A stretch of DNA of 64,000 bases. Source: a bacterium HR37. GTDB taxonomy: Bacteria; Desulfobacterota_D; UBA1144; Nemesobacterales; CSP1-2. Shown here one piece after another: positions 46,002-54,828 of the stretch (within the stretch, counting starts at the first letter, position 1; every line of letters starts with the position of its first letter). The position numbers were made by a program, and so were the translations under genes. Location of the stretch: contig BEIN01000008.1 in NCBI GenBank assembly GCA_002898375.1, forward strand, positions 1 through 64,000. The letters are read 5' to 3'. The notes below the pieces were generated by a model. It ran no database searches, was not told where the DNA came from, and was given only the letters and a program-made list of their open reading frames with translations.

Positions 46002-47361
46002 CTCCACCTTCGAGCCTAACCTGATGAGGACGAGTTTGCCCAAAGTAAACAAAGAAATCTGGATCCAGCTTTAACCCACCACCAGGTTCAGCAATTGCTT
46101 TTACCATCCACCCTTCGAGACCATCCGGATAGAACTGATCATCCCAAGTACTGTAGAGGGAGTTGGTAAAATACACTCTACGACCATCACGACTTATCTC
46201 AACCATCTGTGGTCCACCTGATAGTGACTCCCCGCCTTTTGGATGTCCTTTTCTGCTTACAATCCCCCCAATCTCAACCTTTCCCACAAGTTTTGGCTCA
46301 AACGGATTGGAAACATCGTACTGATGCAACTGTCCCGTTCCCCAGCAGGAAACATAGAGAAACCTGTCATCAAGGGAAAGGTTAATATCTGTAACAAGCG
46401 GTGGGACAGCACCGAAAGGTTTTAAGATTGGAGGCAAATCAGATTCACTAGCAGGAACAGGAGGAATCGTTATAACCTTTTTTATCTGCCACTTGTTGTT
46501 TTCCCTGTACCAAAGCCAAATTGAAGAAGAGAGGTCTTTTGTGCTTACCACAACCCCTGCAAATCCGTAAACCCTGGTTGGTTCATGAGCCGGACGTAGC
46601 TCTAGAAGCATCTGATTCTCTGCCCCTATGTCTATTGTTTGGATAATCCTTCTTTTACGCAGGTCCCAAAAATGGATTTGGTGGCCGTATTTGTTTGCCA
46701 GCAAATCTTGTGGTACCAACCCGTTTTCAAACTGGCTTGGTTTAGCCCATTCACTGGTTACCATAACGTCTTCAGCTAGATGCCACCAGAAATCATAGGC
46801 AAGCTCCTGTGAACCCCGGTAGATTTCCCAGGGCCCTATTACCTCAAAGCTAAAGTGGTCAAGTAAAAATATACCTCCAGGGCCATCTCCATCAGCAGAA
46901 CCCAAGGCACTTATGTAAATTGCATCCGGGCCACAGTGTACAGTATGAGGACGACTGTAACCGGATTTTGACATTACCTCCTGCGGTTCAATAACCTTAA
47001 CGATACGCGGTCTAATGGGATCAGGTTTGGTATCTATTACGTAAATACGTGAACTGCGTATACCCGGTACAATCAGGTAACGTCTTTCCAGATGAGGATG
47101 GGGTGCATAAGGACATAGGGCAGAACTACAGGCATTCCAGCCAAAATGGTGTAATTCATCACCCACATAAGGCAACTCAAGGGTATTTATAACCTGACTG
47201 TAGGTAGGGGATTGAGGATCAAGATCAACAACACACACAACATCAGGACGGTTGCCTTTTCCATAGTTTAGAGCTACCACGTAGCCAAACCGCTCAGGAG
47301 GGGCTTTCATTGCCATCTTGGGTGAAGGGTAAAAAGAAGGATCTGGTTTCCAAAGCACCAT
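45958..47361 (-). CDS. Selenium-binding protein 56 family (methanethiol oxidase-like)
   Basis: 467 residues of the SBP56/MtoX beta-propeller family, which oxidises methanethiol in some bacteria. Conserved parts are DELHHFGWNACSSALC (where the CSSC of many members is CSSALC), RYLIVPGIRSSRIYVIDTKPDP, VIEPQEV, PHTVHCGPDAIYISALG, and DDRFLYVSCWGTGQLHQYD. A second half carries SGGPQMVEISRDGRRVYFTNSLYSTWD. Key His residues for copper binding are mostly present. No signal peptide is visible. The membrane protein that follows and overlaps it is a natural partner. SCO1-like maturation genes, often adjacent elsewhere, are absent. Confidence 0.9.
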   Translation of the reverse strand: MVLWKPDPSFYPSPKMAMKAPPERFGYVVALNYGKGNRPDVVCVVDLDPQSPTYSQVINTLELPYVGDELHHFGWNACSSALCPYAPHPHLERRYLIVPGIRSSRIYVIDTKPDPIRPRIVKVIEPQEVMSKSGYSRPHTVHCGPDAIYISALGSADGDGPGGIFLLDHFSFEVIGPWEIYRGSQELAYDFWWHLAEDVMVTSEWAKPSQFENGLVPQDLLANKYGHQIHFWDLRKRRIIQTIDIGAENQMLLELRPAHEPTRVYGFAGVVVSTKDLSSSIWLWYRENNKWQIKKVITIPPVPASESDLPPILKPFGAVPPLVTDINLSLDDRFLYVSCWGTGQLHQYDVSNPFEPKLVGKVEIGGIVSRKGHPKGGESLSGGPQMVEISRDGRRVYFTNSLYSTWDDQFYPDGLEGWMVKAIAEPGGGLKLDPDFFVYFGQTRPHQVRLEGGDASADSFCYPSYPS

Positions 47362-47488
47362 GGCTTTACCTACCTTTTTTAATTACATTACCTATTAGTG
47401 CAAAAAGGATACCAGAATCAAGCTTTCTTAATATTTTCAAATACTTACACAGGTTTTGCAGATTTTTTATGGTAATCTTTTAATCAGT

Positions 47489-47507
47489 TTGTATTTTTTT
47501 TATACAA
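47489..47507. promoter_or_regulatory. AT-rich dyad between SBP56 and small RNA 2
   Basis: TTGTAT and ATACAA (47489-47494, 47502-47507) separated by seven T. It lies 128 bases upstream of the SBP56 start and 37 upstream of the small RNA 2 -35. A regulator-binding site is possible. Confidence 0.3.
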
Positions 47508-47543
47508 GCAGTAAAAACCTCTAAAAACTAGGAAAAATTACTC

Positions 47544-47572
47544 TTGACAATTTAAGTAAAATACTTTATTTT
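47544..47572 (+). promoter_or_regulatory. Promoter of small RNA candidate 2
   Basis: TTGACA (47544-47549), 17-base spacer, TATTTT (47567-47572). Same hexamers, spacer length and most spacer bases as the promoter at 32323. Confidence 0.75.
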
Positions 47573-47578
47573 TGTATA

Positions 47579-47667
47579 TAAAGTTAACAAGTATTCTTAA
47601 AAGGCATCATCTCTCCATCCTCCTTCGGGTGGGGGTGCTTGACAAAAGGCATTCCCACCCGTTTTTA
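47579..47667 (+). ncRNA. Candidate small RNA 2, paralog of the one at 32358
   Basis: A predicted transcript of about 90 nt: A/U-rich 5' half, CTCCATCCTCCTT (47613-47625, identical to the copy at 32389-32401), then a 13-bp terminator stem (47626-47638 with 47649-47661, two G-U pairs) and TTTTTATT. The stem and loop sequences differ from small RNA 1 while the architecture and the C/U motif are kept. Ends 6 bases before the bactofilin gene's stop, on the opposite strand. Confidence 0.7.
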
Positions 47668-47668
47668 T
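47626..47668 (+). terminator. Intrinsic terminator of small RNA 2
   Basis: CGGGTGGGGGTGC / GCATTCCCACCCG, 13 pairs including two G-U, 10-base loop, then TTTTTATT. Confidence 0.85.
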
Positions 47669-47672
47669 TCGG

Positions 47673-48101
47673 CTAAGATTCGGTAGTAAAAACGTCTTCT
47701 TTATCGGTTTCCGAAGAGCCCTCTAAAGACCCGGAGGAGGCCTGTTCCATAAAGCACTTTCCGTTGTATATAGCCCCATCTTCCACAACCAAAGACCTGG
47801 TAAAAACATCTCCAACCACGCTACCGTTTCTCTTTATTTCAAGCCTTTGAGATTCGATATTTCCCTCAACCCTTCCGTAAACTATAATCTCTACAGCCCT
47901 AACTTCACCTGAGACAAATCCGCTTTCCCCTATTATAAGAACTCCCTCTCCCCTTACGTTTCCCTTAACGCTTCCATCTATCCTCGTTGAAGAAGGAAAA
48001 GATATATCACCTTCAAAGGAACACCCCTCACCTATCAAAGTGGTTATCTCATCCACCCTCTGGTTAAGGTGTTTTTTCCCCTTTTTTTCCTTTCCAAACA
48101 T
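47673..48101 (-). CDS. Bactofilin-type polymer-forming protein
   Basis: 142 residues, DUF583 beta-helix domain with the repeated hydrophobic pattern and VRGEGVLIIGESGFVSGEVRAVEIIVYGRVEG. Bactofilins polymerise on the inner membrane and organise cell-wall enzymes. Directly downstream of an M23 peptidase gene (10-base gap), a common and functionally linked pairing. A short acidic C-terminal tail is variable. Confidence 0.92.
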   Translation of the reverse strand: MFGKEKKGKKHLNQRVDEITTLIGEGCSFEGDISFPSSTRIDGSVKGNVRGEGVLIIGESGFVSGEVRAVEIIVYGRVEGNIESQRLEIKRNGSVVGDVFTRSLVVEDGAIYNGKCFMEQASSGSLEGSSETDKEDVFTTES

Positions 48102-48111
48102 GTTTATACCA

Positions 48112-48942
48112 TTATCTCAGAGAAAGATACCTTGCAGGGTCTACATTCTGGTTGTTCTTCAGTATCTCATAGTGTAGATGAGGACCTGTGGACCTCCCAG
48201 TAGAACCTGCAAAGCCAATTACATCACCGCTTTTTACATACTGTCCCTCTTTTACATTTAAACTAGATAGGTGTCCATAAAGCGTTTCGTACCCGTTTTT
48301 ATGCTCCACAATTATTGTTTTACCGTATCCTTTGTACCATCCAGCATGCCTTACAACACCGTCTGCTGTTACGATCACAGGCTGCCCCCAATATGCATCT
48401 ATATCAACACCTGAATGAAACGCCAATCTGGAGTTTATAGGGTCTTTTCTGTAACCAAAACCAGAATTTATTTTTCCGGACAATGGCTTGCCAATAGGAA
48501 CTGTTTTTATGGTATCCATTAACTTATCTATATCCTTTTCCAGAATGTCGAAATAAGAGCTGCTTAACCTATCTGCGGGTATAAACTCACCACCTATGGA
48601 GAGCTCCTTTTTTATGCCTTTTTTTCTAAGTAGCTTTTGCATCTCAATTAGCTTTTGCTCAATATCTCCCAGCCTTTCATTTAGCTGGTCTTCTAAAAAC
48701 AGATTACTGCTTAAAGCCTGACTTAAAGTTCCTATTTGGTTAACCAGATAACCCATAACCTCATTTTTGCGTTTTGCTTTTTTGTAAAGCTTATAACTGG
48801 CCACAAAAGAGACAAGAGAAACCAACATAAAACCTGTAAGTACGAAGAAGAGTGCCCTTATATGAAAGGTCCTAATGTTAAGAGACCTTACTCCTCGCTT
48901 ATCAGGGGTGACAACCAAAATCGTTACGCGATCCCTTTCCAT
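48112..48942 (-). CDS. M23 family metallopeptidase (murein hydrolase-like)
   Basis: 276 residues. One N-terminal membrane helix (about 28-48), a heptad-rich coiled coil (about 55-110), then a LytM/M23 domain (about 170-270). Zinc and catalytic residues are seen in FHSGVDID, YGKTIIVEHKNGYETLYGHLS and GPHLHYEIL. Likely cleaves peptidoglycan cross-links at sites marked by the bactofilin encoded next. ATG with AGGAAGAG site. Confidence 0.92.
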   Translation of the reverse strand: MERDRVTILVVTPDKRGVRSLNIRTFHIRALFFVLTGFMLVSLVSFVASYKLYKKAKRKNEVMGYLVNQIGTLSQALSSNLFLEDQLNERLGDIEQKLIEMQKLLRKKGIKKELSIGGEFIPADRLSSSYFDILEKDIDKLMDTIKTVPIGKPLSGKINSGFGYRKDPINSRLAFHSGVDIDAYWGQPVIVTADGVVRHAGWYKGYGKTIIVEHKNGYETLYGHLSSLNVKEGQYVKSGDVIGFAGSTGRSTGPHLHYEILKNNQNVDPARYLSLR

Positions 48943-49143
48943 CTCTCTTCCTCCTTGAATAGAAGAATCTAAATCCAGATTGAATCCTCCCCCCTAGGCC
49001 TTTCCTATAATGCCTTTTTTTCTCCAAAAATTCAACACACTAATTGAATATAAGAAAATACAAAAACACCAGAGAAGCAACTATAAAACAGATTAAAAGG
49101 AACCTAAAAGAAAGGAGCTAATCCTCTCCGATAGGACACCTTG

Positions 49144-49680
49144 CTACCTTATAGGATAGCACAACTGCTCCTGACCACTTGTGATCCAGTTTCCCTCAAC
49201 AATTCTAATACGCCCAAAAGGGCTTACAACAACCTGCCCACACCTTTTTACACTCGAGGCTGAATCTGGCTTTATCTCAACCGTTCCGCTTGCCCCTCCA
49301 AGAGTGCCGTTTGGGTTAAAGTCAAATACCCCACTGCCTGAAAACTCTACCGTAAACCCATCTAGAACCTCTACGGTTTGTTGAGTCTCTTCTTGGTAGG
49401 TATCTGAGCCCCTGTTACTGTTTCCCCTGCTTGTTACAATAGAGAGAAGCCTCTCTTCAGGATTATAGCTCAACTCCACCCTGTACTCCACACCGTGTCT
49501 TGCAGCCTTTAACTTTGCAATCTGAAGGGCAGAAGATACGTTCCTTAAGACACTATCAACAGAACGCCTTGAATATACCTTGCTTGATAGTACACCGGCT
49601 ATAGCCAAAACAACAGCCATAACCCCAATTACAACCAGAAGCTCAGTAACGCTAAAACCGCCGGTTCTATAAAACCTCAT
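49144..49680 (-). CDS. Type IV pilus minor pilin, GspH/FimT-like
   Basis: 178 residues from ATG 49680, with an AGAGGAGA site. The prepilin cleavage motif is GGF (after MRFYRT), and residue 5 of the mature part is Glu (SVTELLVVIG), followed by a 20-residue hydrophobic helix. The periplasmic part has the typical FimT/GspH beta-rich region with two cysteines (RCG and LCY). Last gene of the pilin cluster, 17 bases after pilY1. Confidence 0.85.
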   Translation of the reverse strand: MRFYRTGGFSVTELLVVIGVMAVVLAIAGVLSSKVYSRRSVDSVLRNVSSALQIAKLKAARHGVEYRVELSYNPEERLLSIVTSRGNSNRGSDTYQEETQQTVEVLDGFTVEFSGSGVFDFNPNGTLGGASGTVEIKPDSASSVKRCGQVVVSPFGRIRIVEGNWITSGQEQLCYPIR

Positions 49681-49697
49681 ATAAAGGCTTCTCCTCT

Positions 49698-52600
49698 TTA
49701 AAGCATCTCCTCCCAGAAAAGGGTTTGAGTCCTTGTCGGAAACGGAGGAAGTTCCCACACCAGAAACTGAGACCCCCCGGTTGCAGCACTTCCGGTAAAG
49801 GCCATTGTAAGAACCACAGAGCCACGGGCACCGAATGTAAGCTGTGCGGGTGTAGGCATACCCTCTGCCACCGTTCTTCCCGCTGCATTCTCCTTTTCAC
49901 TATCGTTTCCCTGAATTAGCTTTTTTGCCCCCGGTACCCTTGCCAGGGCTGGCTCTCCAGTTAGGTAGTCTATTGCAAACACCCTTCCAACACCTGCACT
50001 TGAGGTACAGGGGTCTTCTGAGCCTCCAATATCGGGTGCAAACGTTGCAAATATAAGTACCCTGTTTATAACAACAGGTGAGCCAAACCCCTTCTCCCCT
50101 CCCGGAGAATCAGCGTTATTGGGAAAAACAACTATAAACTCTCCCTGATTGTTAACAGCAGCCCCACCAGAGGTTGTAAACTGATCAGATATACCCGTAC
50201 CTGTCTGAGGAACAAGCTTTATTATCTGACCGGAAGTAAAATCAGCCTCTGTCTTTGTTGGGGCTGATACAGCGCTACCAGCTTCACCACCTGCAAGAAA
50301 AGCAGGGATAAACTCATCTATAAAATTGTAGAGCTTACCGTACTCGGCTATGTTGCTTGGATGTCTTCTGTTTCCCGTAACAAATACTACATGTCTTCTA
50401 CCCAGGTCATCCAAAACAACGGTAGGAGCAAAGAATATGGGTTGCCTTTCCCCTTCTGGAATAGAGCCCGGATCGTTACACTGCTCTAAATTAGCCGTTG
50501 CACAAAATGCTATGTCCCCTGTCCAGTCAGGAGCCGTTATATTTGCGTTCCCATCACGGCCGGTTTGCGAAATGTCTGAGTCCGCTACAATCGGTTTTGA
50601 TATATCAAACCTCCATAACCTTCCGCAGGTATCACCCGCATAGGCTATATCAACGTACCCATCTGCATTGAGATCAAATACACCAACCTTACTTGGAACA
50701 TCACAAGTCATTCTCGGGTCCGTAAGTGTAGCATTTGGTGCACTTGCTGTATCCTTTGCGAACTTAAATATTATCTTTCCAGTCGGTATATCTATGGCGT
50801 AAAAAGCGTTTCCAAAACTAACACCATCGGTTGGGTCCGTATCAGTTGGGTCAAGCCCTCCACCAACAAACATAACCCATCTATCCACAGTCTGTCCTGC
50901 CACCTTCATCCTTACCCTTCCAATCGTTGGATCAGACCATGAGTTTCCAAAGTTCTTATCAAAAGTGGTCCAGAGGTGCTGTGGGTACTCGGGACCACTA
51001 TCCTTTTGCTTTCCTACCTCCGTACAGTTCTCATCCATACACTTTATATTGGTAACATCAAGGGCAATATAAGCCCCTCCCCCGTTTCTAAAGCCTGAGA
51101 GAAGAACAGTGTGCCATTCTCTACCGCACTTATCTATCTCCCCATCAACCAAGGGTATATCTTTACACACTTTTTTTTCACTTTCCGTAATCTGTATACC
51201 GTTTTCATAGCCATCTATAAACACATCAGCAACTAAGGGAGAGCCATCAAAAAAAGACCTCTCTACCTGGCTATCTACAATAAAGGTCTTAAAATCCCCA
51301 AACCTGTAATCCGGTATAATACCTGAAGGGGATTCAGGAGACTTTGTAAGGGGAGCACGAGAGTCGGGAAGAAAAGATGGGGGAGCAAACCCAAAAACCT
51401 CCCTTCCCGTTCCAGCATTAAAGAAAGGTACCTTCTCCACCTCCCCCGTAAATGGGTTTACCTTGCTTGAATCTGGTAGAGACGGGTCAAGCGGATTTAT
51501 AAAGTTTCCGGCATGAAAACCGTGTATAAACCCATCGTTTGCACCAACGTAAACCACTGCCGTTCTGTCTCTAAACTCCTTTGCAAAGTTTTGAAACCCC
51601 ACATCGAAGAACAAAGCTGAAGGAGAACCCACAACAACAGGTACCGAATGGAATATATCTCCCAGACGGATCGAACAGGTTGCAAAGCTTCCCCCAAGCT
51701 GAGGGTCAGGACAGTTGGTTCCCATTGAGCCCATGGGATCTCCAACGGGGAGTATGTTTGTGTTTCCCTTCATGAAATCCACAATCTTATCCCTTATGCA
51801 CTCCTTTACACAGCTTCTGCACTCCTCACTTCCCGTATCGCCACAGAGGGAAGAACAATCCTTTATGCCGTTTTCCTGGCAGAAATCCGGAATGGGATCC
51901 GTAACATCTGCATCACTTATACCAAAAACCTCAGGCTCAAAGGTGTTATTGAAAACAACCCTCTCACCCGTATATCTTATGCTTACAATCTGGTCATCAC
52001 TTGTTTTAACCGTCTCTATTTTGGATGTATCCATTGTGTTAACGGTAAAAAGGTTTCTCGGATCAGAGGCTATATCCCTTTCCGCTAGTGTTTTTCCAGC
52101 CTCCCAGTGGAAGTTCTTTGCATTCTGATTAAGAGAGCCGTCTTCATCAAAGATAACGTTTCCGTTTACATCAACCGCCATTTTTGCCCCGGGGTTTTGA
52201 GGGTCATTAACAAAACCGTAAAGGGCAAGTCTTCCCTGCCAGAGTCTCTCACCACTTACAGGGGTGAGTATGGATAAAAACACCCTGTCTCTAAGGGCAA
52301 CACTTGTAGAAGACTGTGGTGCCGTGGGAGCAATTCCAGAGGTGCTAAATGTTTGTATAAACTCTAATATGGTCTTAAGTGCATCGGCAAGCTCCTCCGC
52401 GTTGTTTGCAAAGAAGGCAAAACCCTCAAGCGGTTGACCTTCTGTAAACGGGGTCCCTGTTTCAAAGAAGCTGTTATCGAATACATTAATACCCTGAAAC
52501 TGACACACCCCATCTTCATCCGGTGTCTTGCAGCCGGCAAGGGTTGCACTCACCGGGTCAGTATCTATGCCCTTTGCAATCCCAAGGTCTTTAAAAACAC

Positions 52601-54251
52601 CAAACGCATCCCCAGAAGGAAGCACACTCTCTATGTCAACCGTTCCGACCTCTTTCCCATCTGGTCCCTTGTGTTTTATAACACCGGTTGTGTGTGTTCC
52701 TCCCGCAAGTGCCATGGCATTTAGCGTCCTTTTTGCCTGAGGAGAGTCAATCCCTATACCGATAACGAAGGTTAGGATCTCTTTCTTAAATTGCTTTCCT
52801 CTGTTTTTTACCGGGTTTCTTGCGTAGTAGGTTCTTAGGTTGCTTACAGCCTGTATGGAGCTTCTTCGATTGGCATTTGTTGTTTCAGAACCACTACACG
52901 AACCCGGGGTTACACTGCACTCCCCTGAACACGTATCCTCACCATCCGTTATCACAACAACAAACTCGGGCCTGCACTCAATTGCGGGGTCAGTCTGTAG
53001 CTCAACCCTGTAGGCTCCAAGTGCATCGTTTGGAATGGTGCTGTTACTTGCACTGCTATCATCAAAGCCAAGCGAATAGGCAAGAGGGGTTCCACCCCAG
53101 GCAGTTTGGCCTCTATAGAACTTCCATACGTTATCAAGGGCCTGCTTGCTACCACCAGCAAAACCTCCCTGAGGAAGCTGAAAGGTGTTTCCTGCCGTAC
53201 ATCCCCTCCAGGCCGCACCTGAATAGGTCATGGGACGAAACCTTATCCCGAGAAGCTCGGCATCGTTATCGGTAAGCTCATCTATAAGAGGGGTGTCGCT
53301 ACCATTGGTTATTGGAAGCTTAAAACCGCTTCCCGTTCCCTTAACATGAGAACTTACATCCCTGTAAGGGGTCTCCATGTAATCCCTGCAACTTATAGAG
53401 GAGTTAACACCGTCAAAGAGCTTGCCCGGGTCATCACAGAACTTGGAGGCAAGAGAGTCATCTGCATCCAGGAAATTGAAAAACACACTGAGAGCAACAT
53501 CCAGACGGGAACTTCCAAACCTTGGTTCCCCCTTACAATCTGAGGTTCCACCACTACAGTTATCATCCTTATTTTTTGAGATTAACTGAAGCGTTTGCAT
53601 GCAGGTTTTAAACCTGCTGTAGTCACTGCTTGTATCACAGGATGGGTCTCTATCTGAGCCAACCTGACAGTTTGTTGGCCCAGAGCACATGGTAAGCCCT
53701 GCAGCAGCCTCTATAGCCGCAGCTGCCCTTGAGCGCTCAAAATCGTCATCACAGCTTGAGGCTGTTTCCCCGCAAACCCCGTTATTGTTACCGCATACCC
53801 TGTCATAGATACAGGATGGGTCAAAACCAGGTACCTTATCAAGCACGCAGTTTAAAAGGTTGTTAAATTCTTCCTCAGAGGAGCAGACACCGTTTGGACA
53901 CCACTTCGAGCCACATTCGCTTGTGTTTGCCGTGTTTTCAGCACAGTGAGCAGACCTGGCCCTTCTATCATCGCTACTGCTTCCGAATGCATCCTCACAG
54001 TCATTGATTGTGGATTTAACATCCCAGTTCCCAACCTGGGTTCCCCCCCAGTTTCTTCCCATTGAACCTGAGAGATCCAGTATGGTAAGGACGTTTGGCT
54101 GCCCACCAACAAACTGGGAAATAAGTATGTTAAGGTCCTCTACCTCGTTTTTGGTAATAGGGTCGCTTTGAGCACCGGTTACAAGAGCAAGAGATAGCAA
54201 AACAATTGCTAACTTTACCCTGTAAAAACCATGTCTTAGCCTAGTAAACAT
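49698..54251 (-). CDS. pilY1: Type IV pilus tip/biogenesis protein PilY1
   Basis: 1517 residues from ATG 54251; a TTG at 54287 would add 12 residues. Signal peptide about 1-28. An N-terminal von Willebrand A-like domain has the MIDAS motif DLSGSMG (59-65) and the later DGEDTC. The C-terminal half is the PilY1 beta-propeller. It contains the calcium-loop DLNADGYVD and the strings VYVGANDGFIHGFHAGNF and GRLWRFDISKP. Many cysteines, presumably in disulfides. It overlaps the pilX-like gene's stop by 11 bases. Functions in pilus extension and surface sensing. Confidence 0.93.
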   Translation of the reverse strand: MFTRLRHGFYRVKLAIVLLSLALVTGAQSDPITKNEVEDLNILISQFVGGQPNVLTILDLSGSMGRNWGGTQVGNWDVKSTINDCEDAFGSSSDDRRARSAHCAENTANTSECGSKWCPNGVCSSEEEFNNLLNCVLDKVPGFDPSCIYDRVCGNNNGVCGETASSCDDDFERSRAAAAIEAAAGLTMCSGPTNCQVGSDRDPSCDTSSDYSRFKTCMQTLQLISKNKDDNCSGGTSDCKGEPRFGSSRLDVALSVFFNFLDADDSLASKFCDDPGKLFDGVNSSISCRDYMETPYRDVSSHVKGTGSGFKLPITNGSDTPLIDELTDNDAELLGIRFRPMTYSGAAWRGCTAGNTFQLPQGGFAGGSKQALDNVWKFYRGQTAWGGTPLAYSLGFDDSSASNSTIPNDALGAYRVELQTDPAIECRPEFVVVITDGEDTCSGECSVTPGSCSGSETTNANRRSSIQAVSNLRTYYARNPVKNRGKQFKKEILTFVIGIGIDSPQAKRTLNAMALAGGTHTTGVIKHKGPDGKEVGTVDIESVLPSGDAFGVFKDLGIAKGIDTDPVSATLAGCKTPDEDGVCQFQGINVFDNSFFETGTPFTEGQPLEGFAFFANNAEELADALKTILEFIQTFSTSGIAPTAPQSSTSVALRDRVFLSILTPVSGERLWQGRLALYGFVNDPQNPGAKMAVDVNGNVIFDEDGSLNQNAKNFHWEAGKTLAERDIASDPRNLFTVNTMDTSKIETVKTSDDQIVSIRYTGERVVFNNTFEPEVFGISDADVTDPIPDFCQENGIKDCSSLCGDTGSEECRSCVKECIRDKIVDFMKGNTNILPVGDPMGSMGTNCPDPQLGGSFATCSIRLGDIFHSVPVVVGSPSALFFDVGFQNFAKEFRDRTAVVYVGANDGFIHGFHAGNFINPLDPSLPDSSKVNPFTGEVEKVPFFNAGTGREVFGFAPPSFLPDSRAPLTKSPESPSGIIPDYRFGDFKTFIVDSQVERSFFDGSPLVADVFIDGYENGIQITESEKKVCKDIPLVDGEIDKCGREWHTVLLSGFRNGGGAYIALDVTNIKCMDENCTEVGKQKDSGPEYPQHLWTTFDKNFGNSWSDPTIGRVRMKVAGQTVDRWVMFVGGGLDPTDTDPTDGVSFGNAFYAIDIPTGKIIFKFAKDTASAPNATLTDPRMTCDVPSKVGVFDLNADGYVDIAYAGDTCGRLWRFDISKPIVADSDISQTGRDGNANITAPDWTGDIAFCATANLEQCNDPGSIPEGERQPIFFAPTVVLDDLGRRHVVFVTGNRRHPSNIAEYGKLYNFIDEFIPAFLAGGEAGSAVSAPTKTEADFTSGQIIKLVPQTGTGISDQFTTSGGAAVNNQGEFIVVFPNNADSPGGEKGFGSPVVINRVLIFATFAPDIGGSEDPCTSSAGVGRVFAIDYLTGEPALARVPGAKKLIQGNDSEKENAAGRTVAEGMPTPAQLTFGARGSVVLTMAFTGSAATGGSQFLVWELPPFPTRTQTLFWEEML

Positions 54252-54807
54252 TACTGGCACCCCCCGGGATAAAGGTTTCAACCCCAAATGCTATCTCTGT
54301 TCCGGTGTTAATCTCCTCTTTTGTGTCTTCGGGGTCCTTATCCCTTGCATCCTTTCCAACAACCGTAAAGGTTGTAGAAACCAAAGCGGCTCCTCCAATT
54401 CCGCCGGAGGGAAGGCTTACGTGCTTTATAGGTCTTCCATACGCCTTTGTACTAACCTCTTTAGGAACTATGTAAAGGTCGGAAGGGTTATTTTCACTCC
54501 AGTCAAAATCCCGTCTTCCGCTTCTACATCTTGCTCCATTTGAAAGCTCAAGCTCAACAGTTAAGTCCTCTGCGTTAATTTCACTTTGAAGTAAAAAGTA
54601 TAGCGTCTCTATACCCACCACCTCAAACCTTTTTCTTCCCTCCTCAATGCACCTTTCTGCAGCCAGAAAAGCCTCCTGCCCCTGCTTGTAGTTTGACATG
54701 GTTTGAAAGTCCACATTTGACATAAAAGATATGGTTACCGCAAGCACTGATAGAACAAGAAGCATTATAAGAGCAAGTATTATTGCTATCCCGTCTTCCC
54801 TCTTCAT
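54241..54807 (-). CDS. Minor pilin-like assembly protein PilX
   Basis: 188 residues. N-terminal MKREDGIAIILALIMLLVLSVLAVTISF, a prepilin-like hydrophobic helix after a charged start; residue 5 is Asp where most pilins have Glu, and the G before the helix is retained. The rest has AAERCIEEGRKRFEV, the PilX-family motif. Between pilW and pilY1, the usual position of pilX. Confidence 0.82.
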   Translation of the reverse strand: MKREDGIAIILALIMLLVLSVLAVTISFMSNVDFQTMSNYKQGQEAFLAAERCIEEGRKRFEVVGIETLYFLLQSEINAEDLTVELELSNGARCRSGRRDFDWSENNPSDLYIVPKEVSTKAYGRPIKHVSLPSGGIGGAALVSTTFTVVGKDARDKDPEDTKEEINTGTEIAFGVETFIPGGASNVY

Positions 54808-54828
54808 AACCTTCTCCTGTATATAGAC

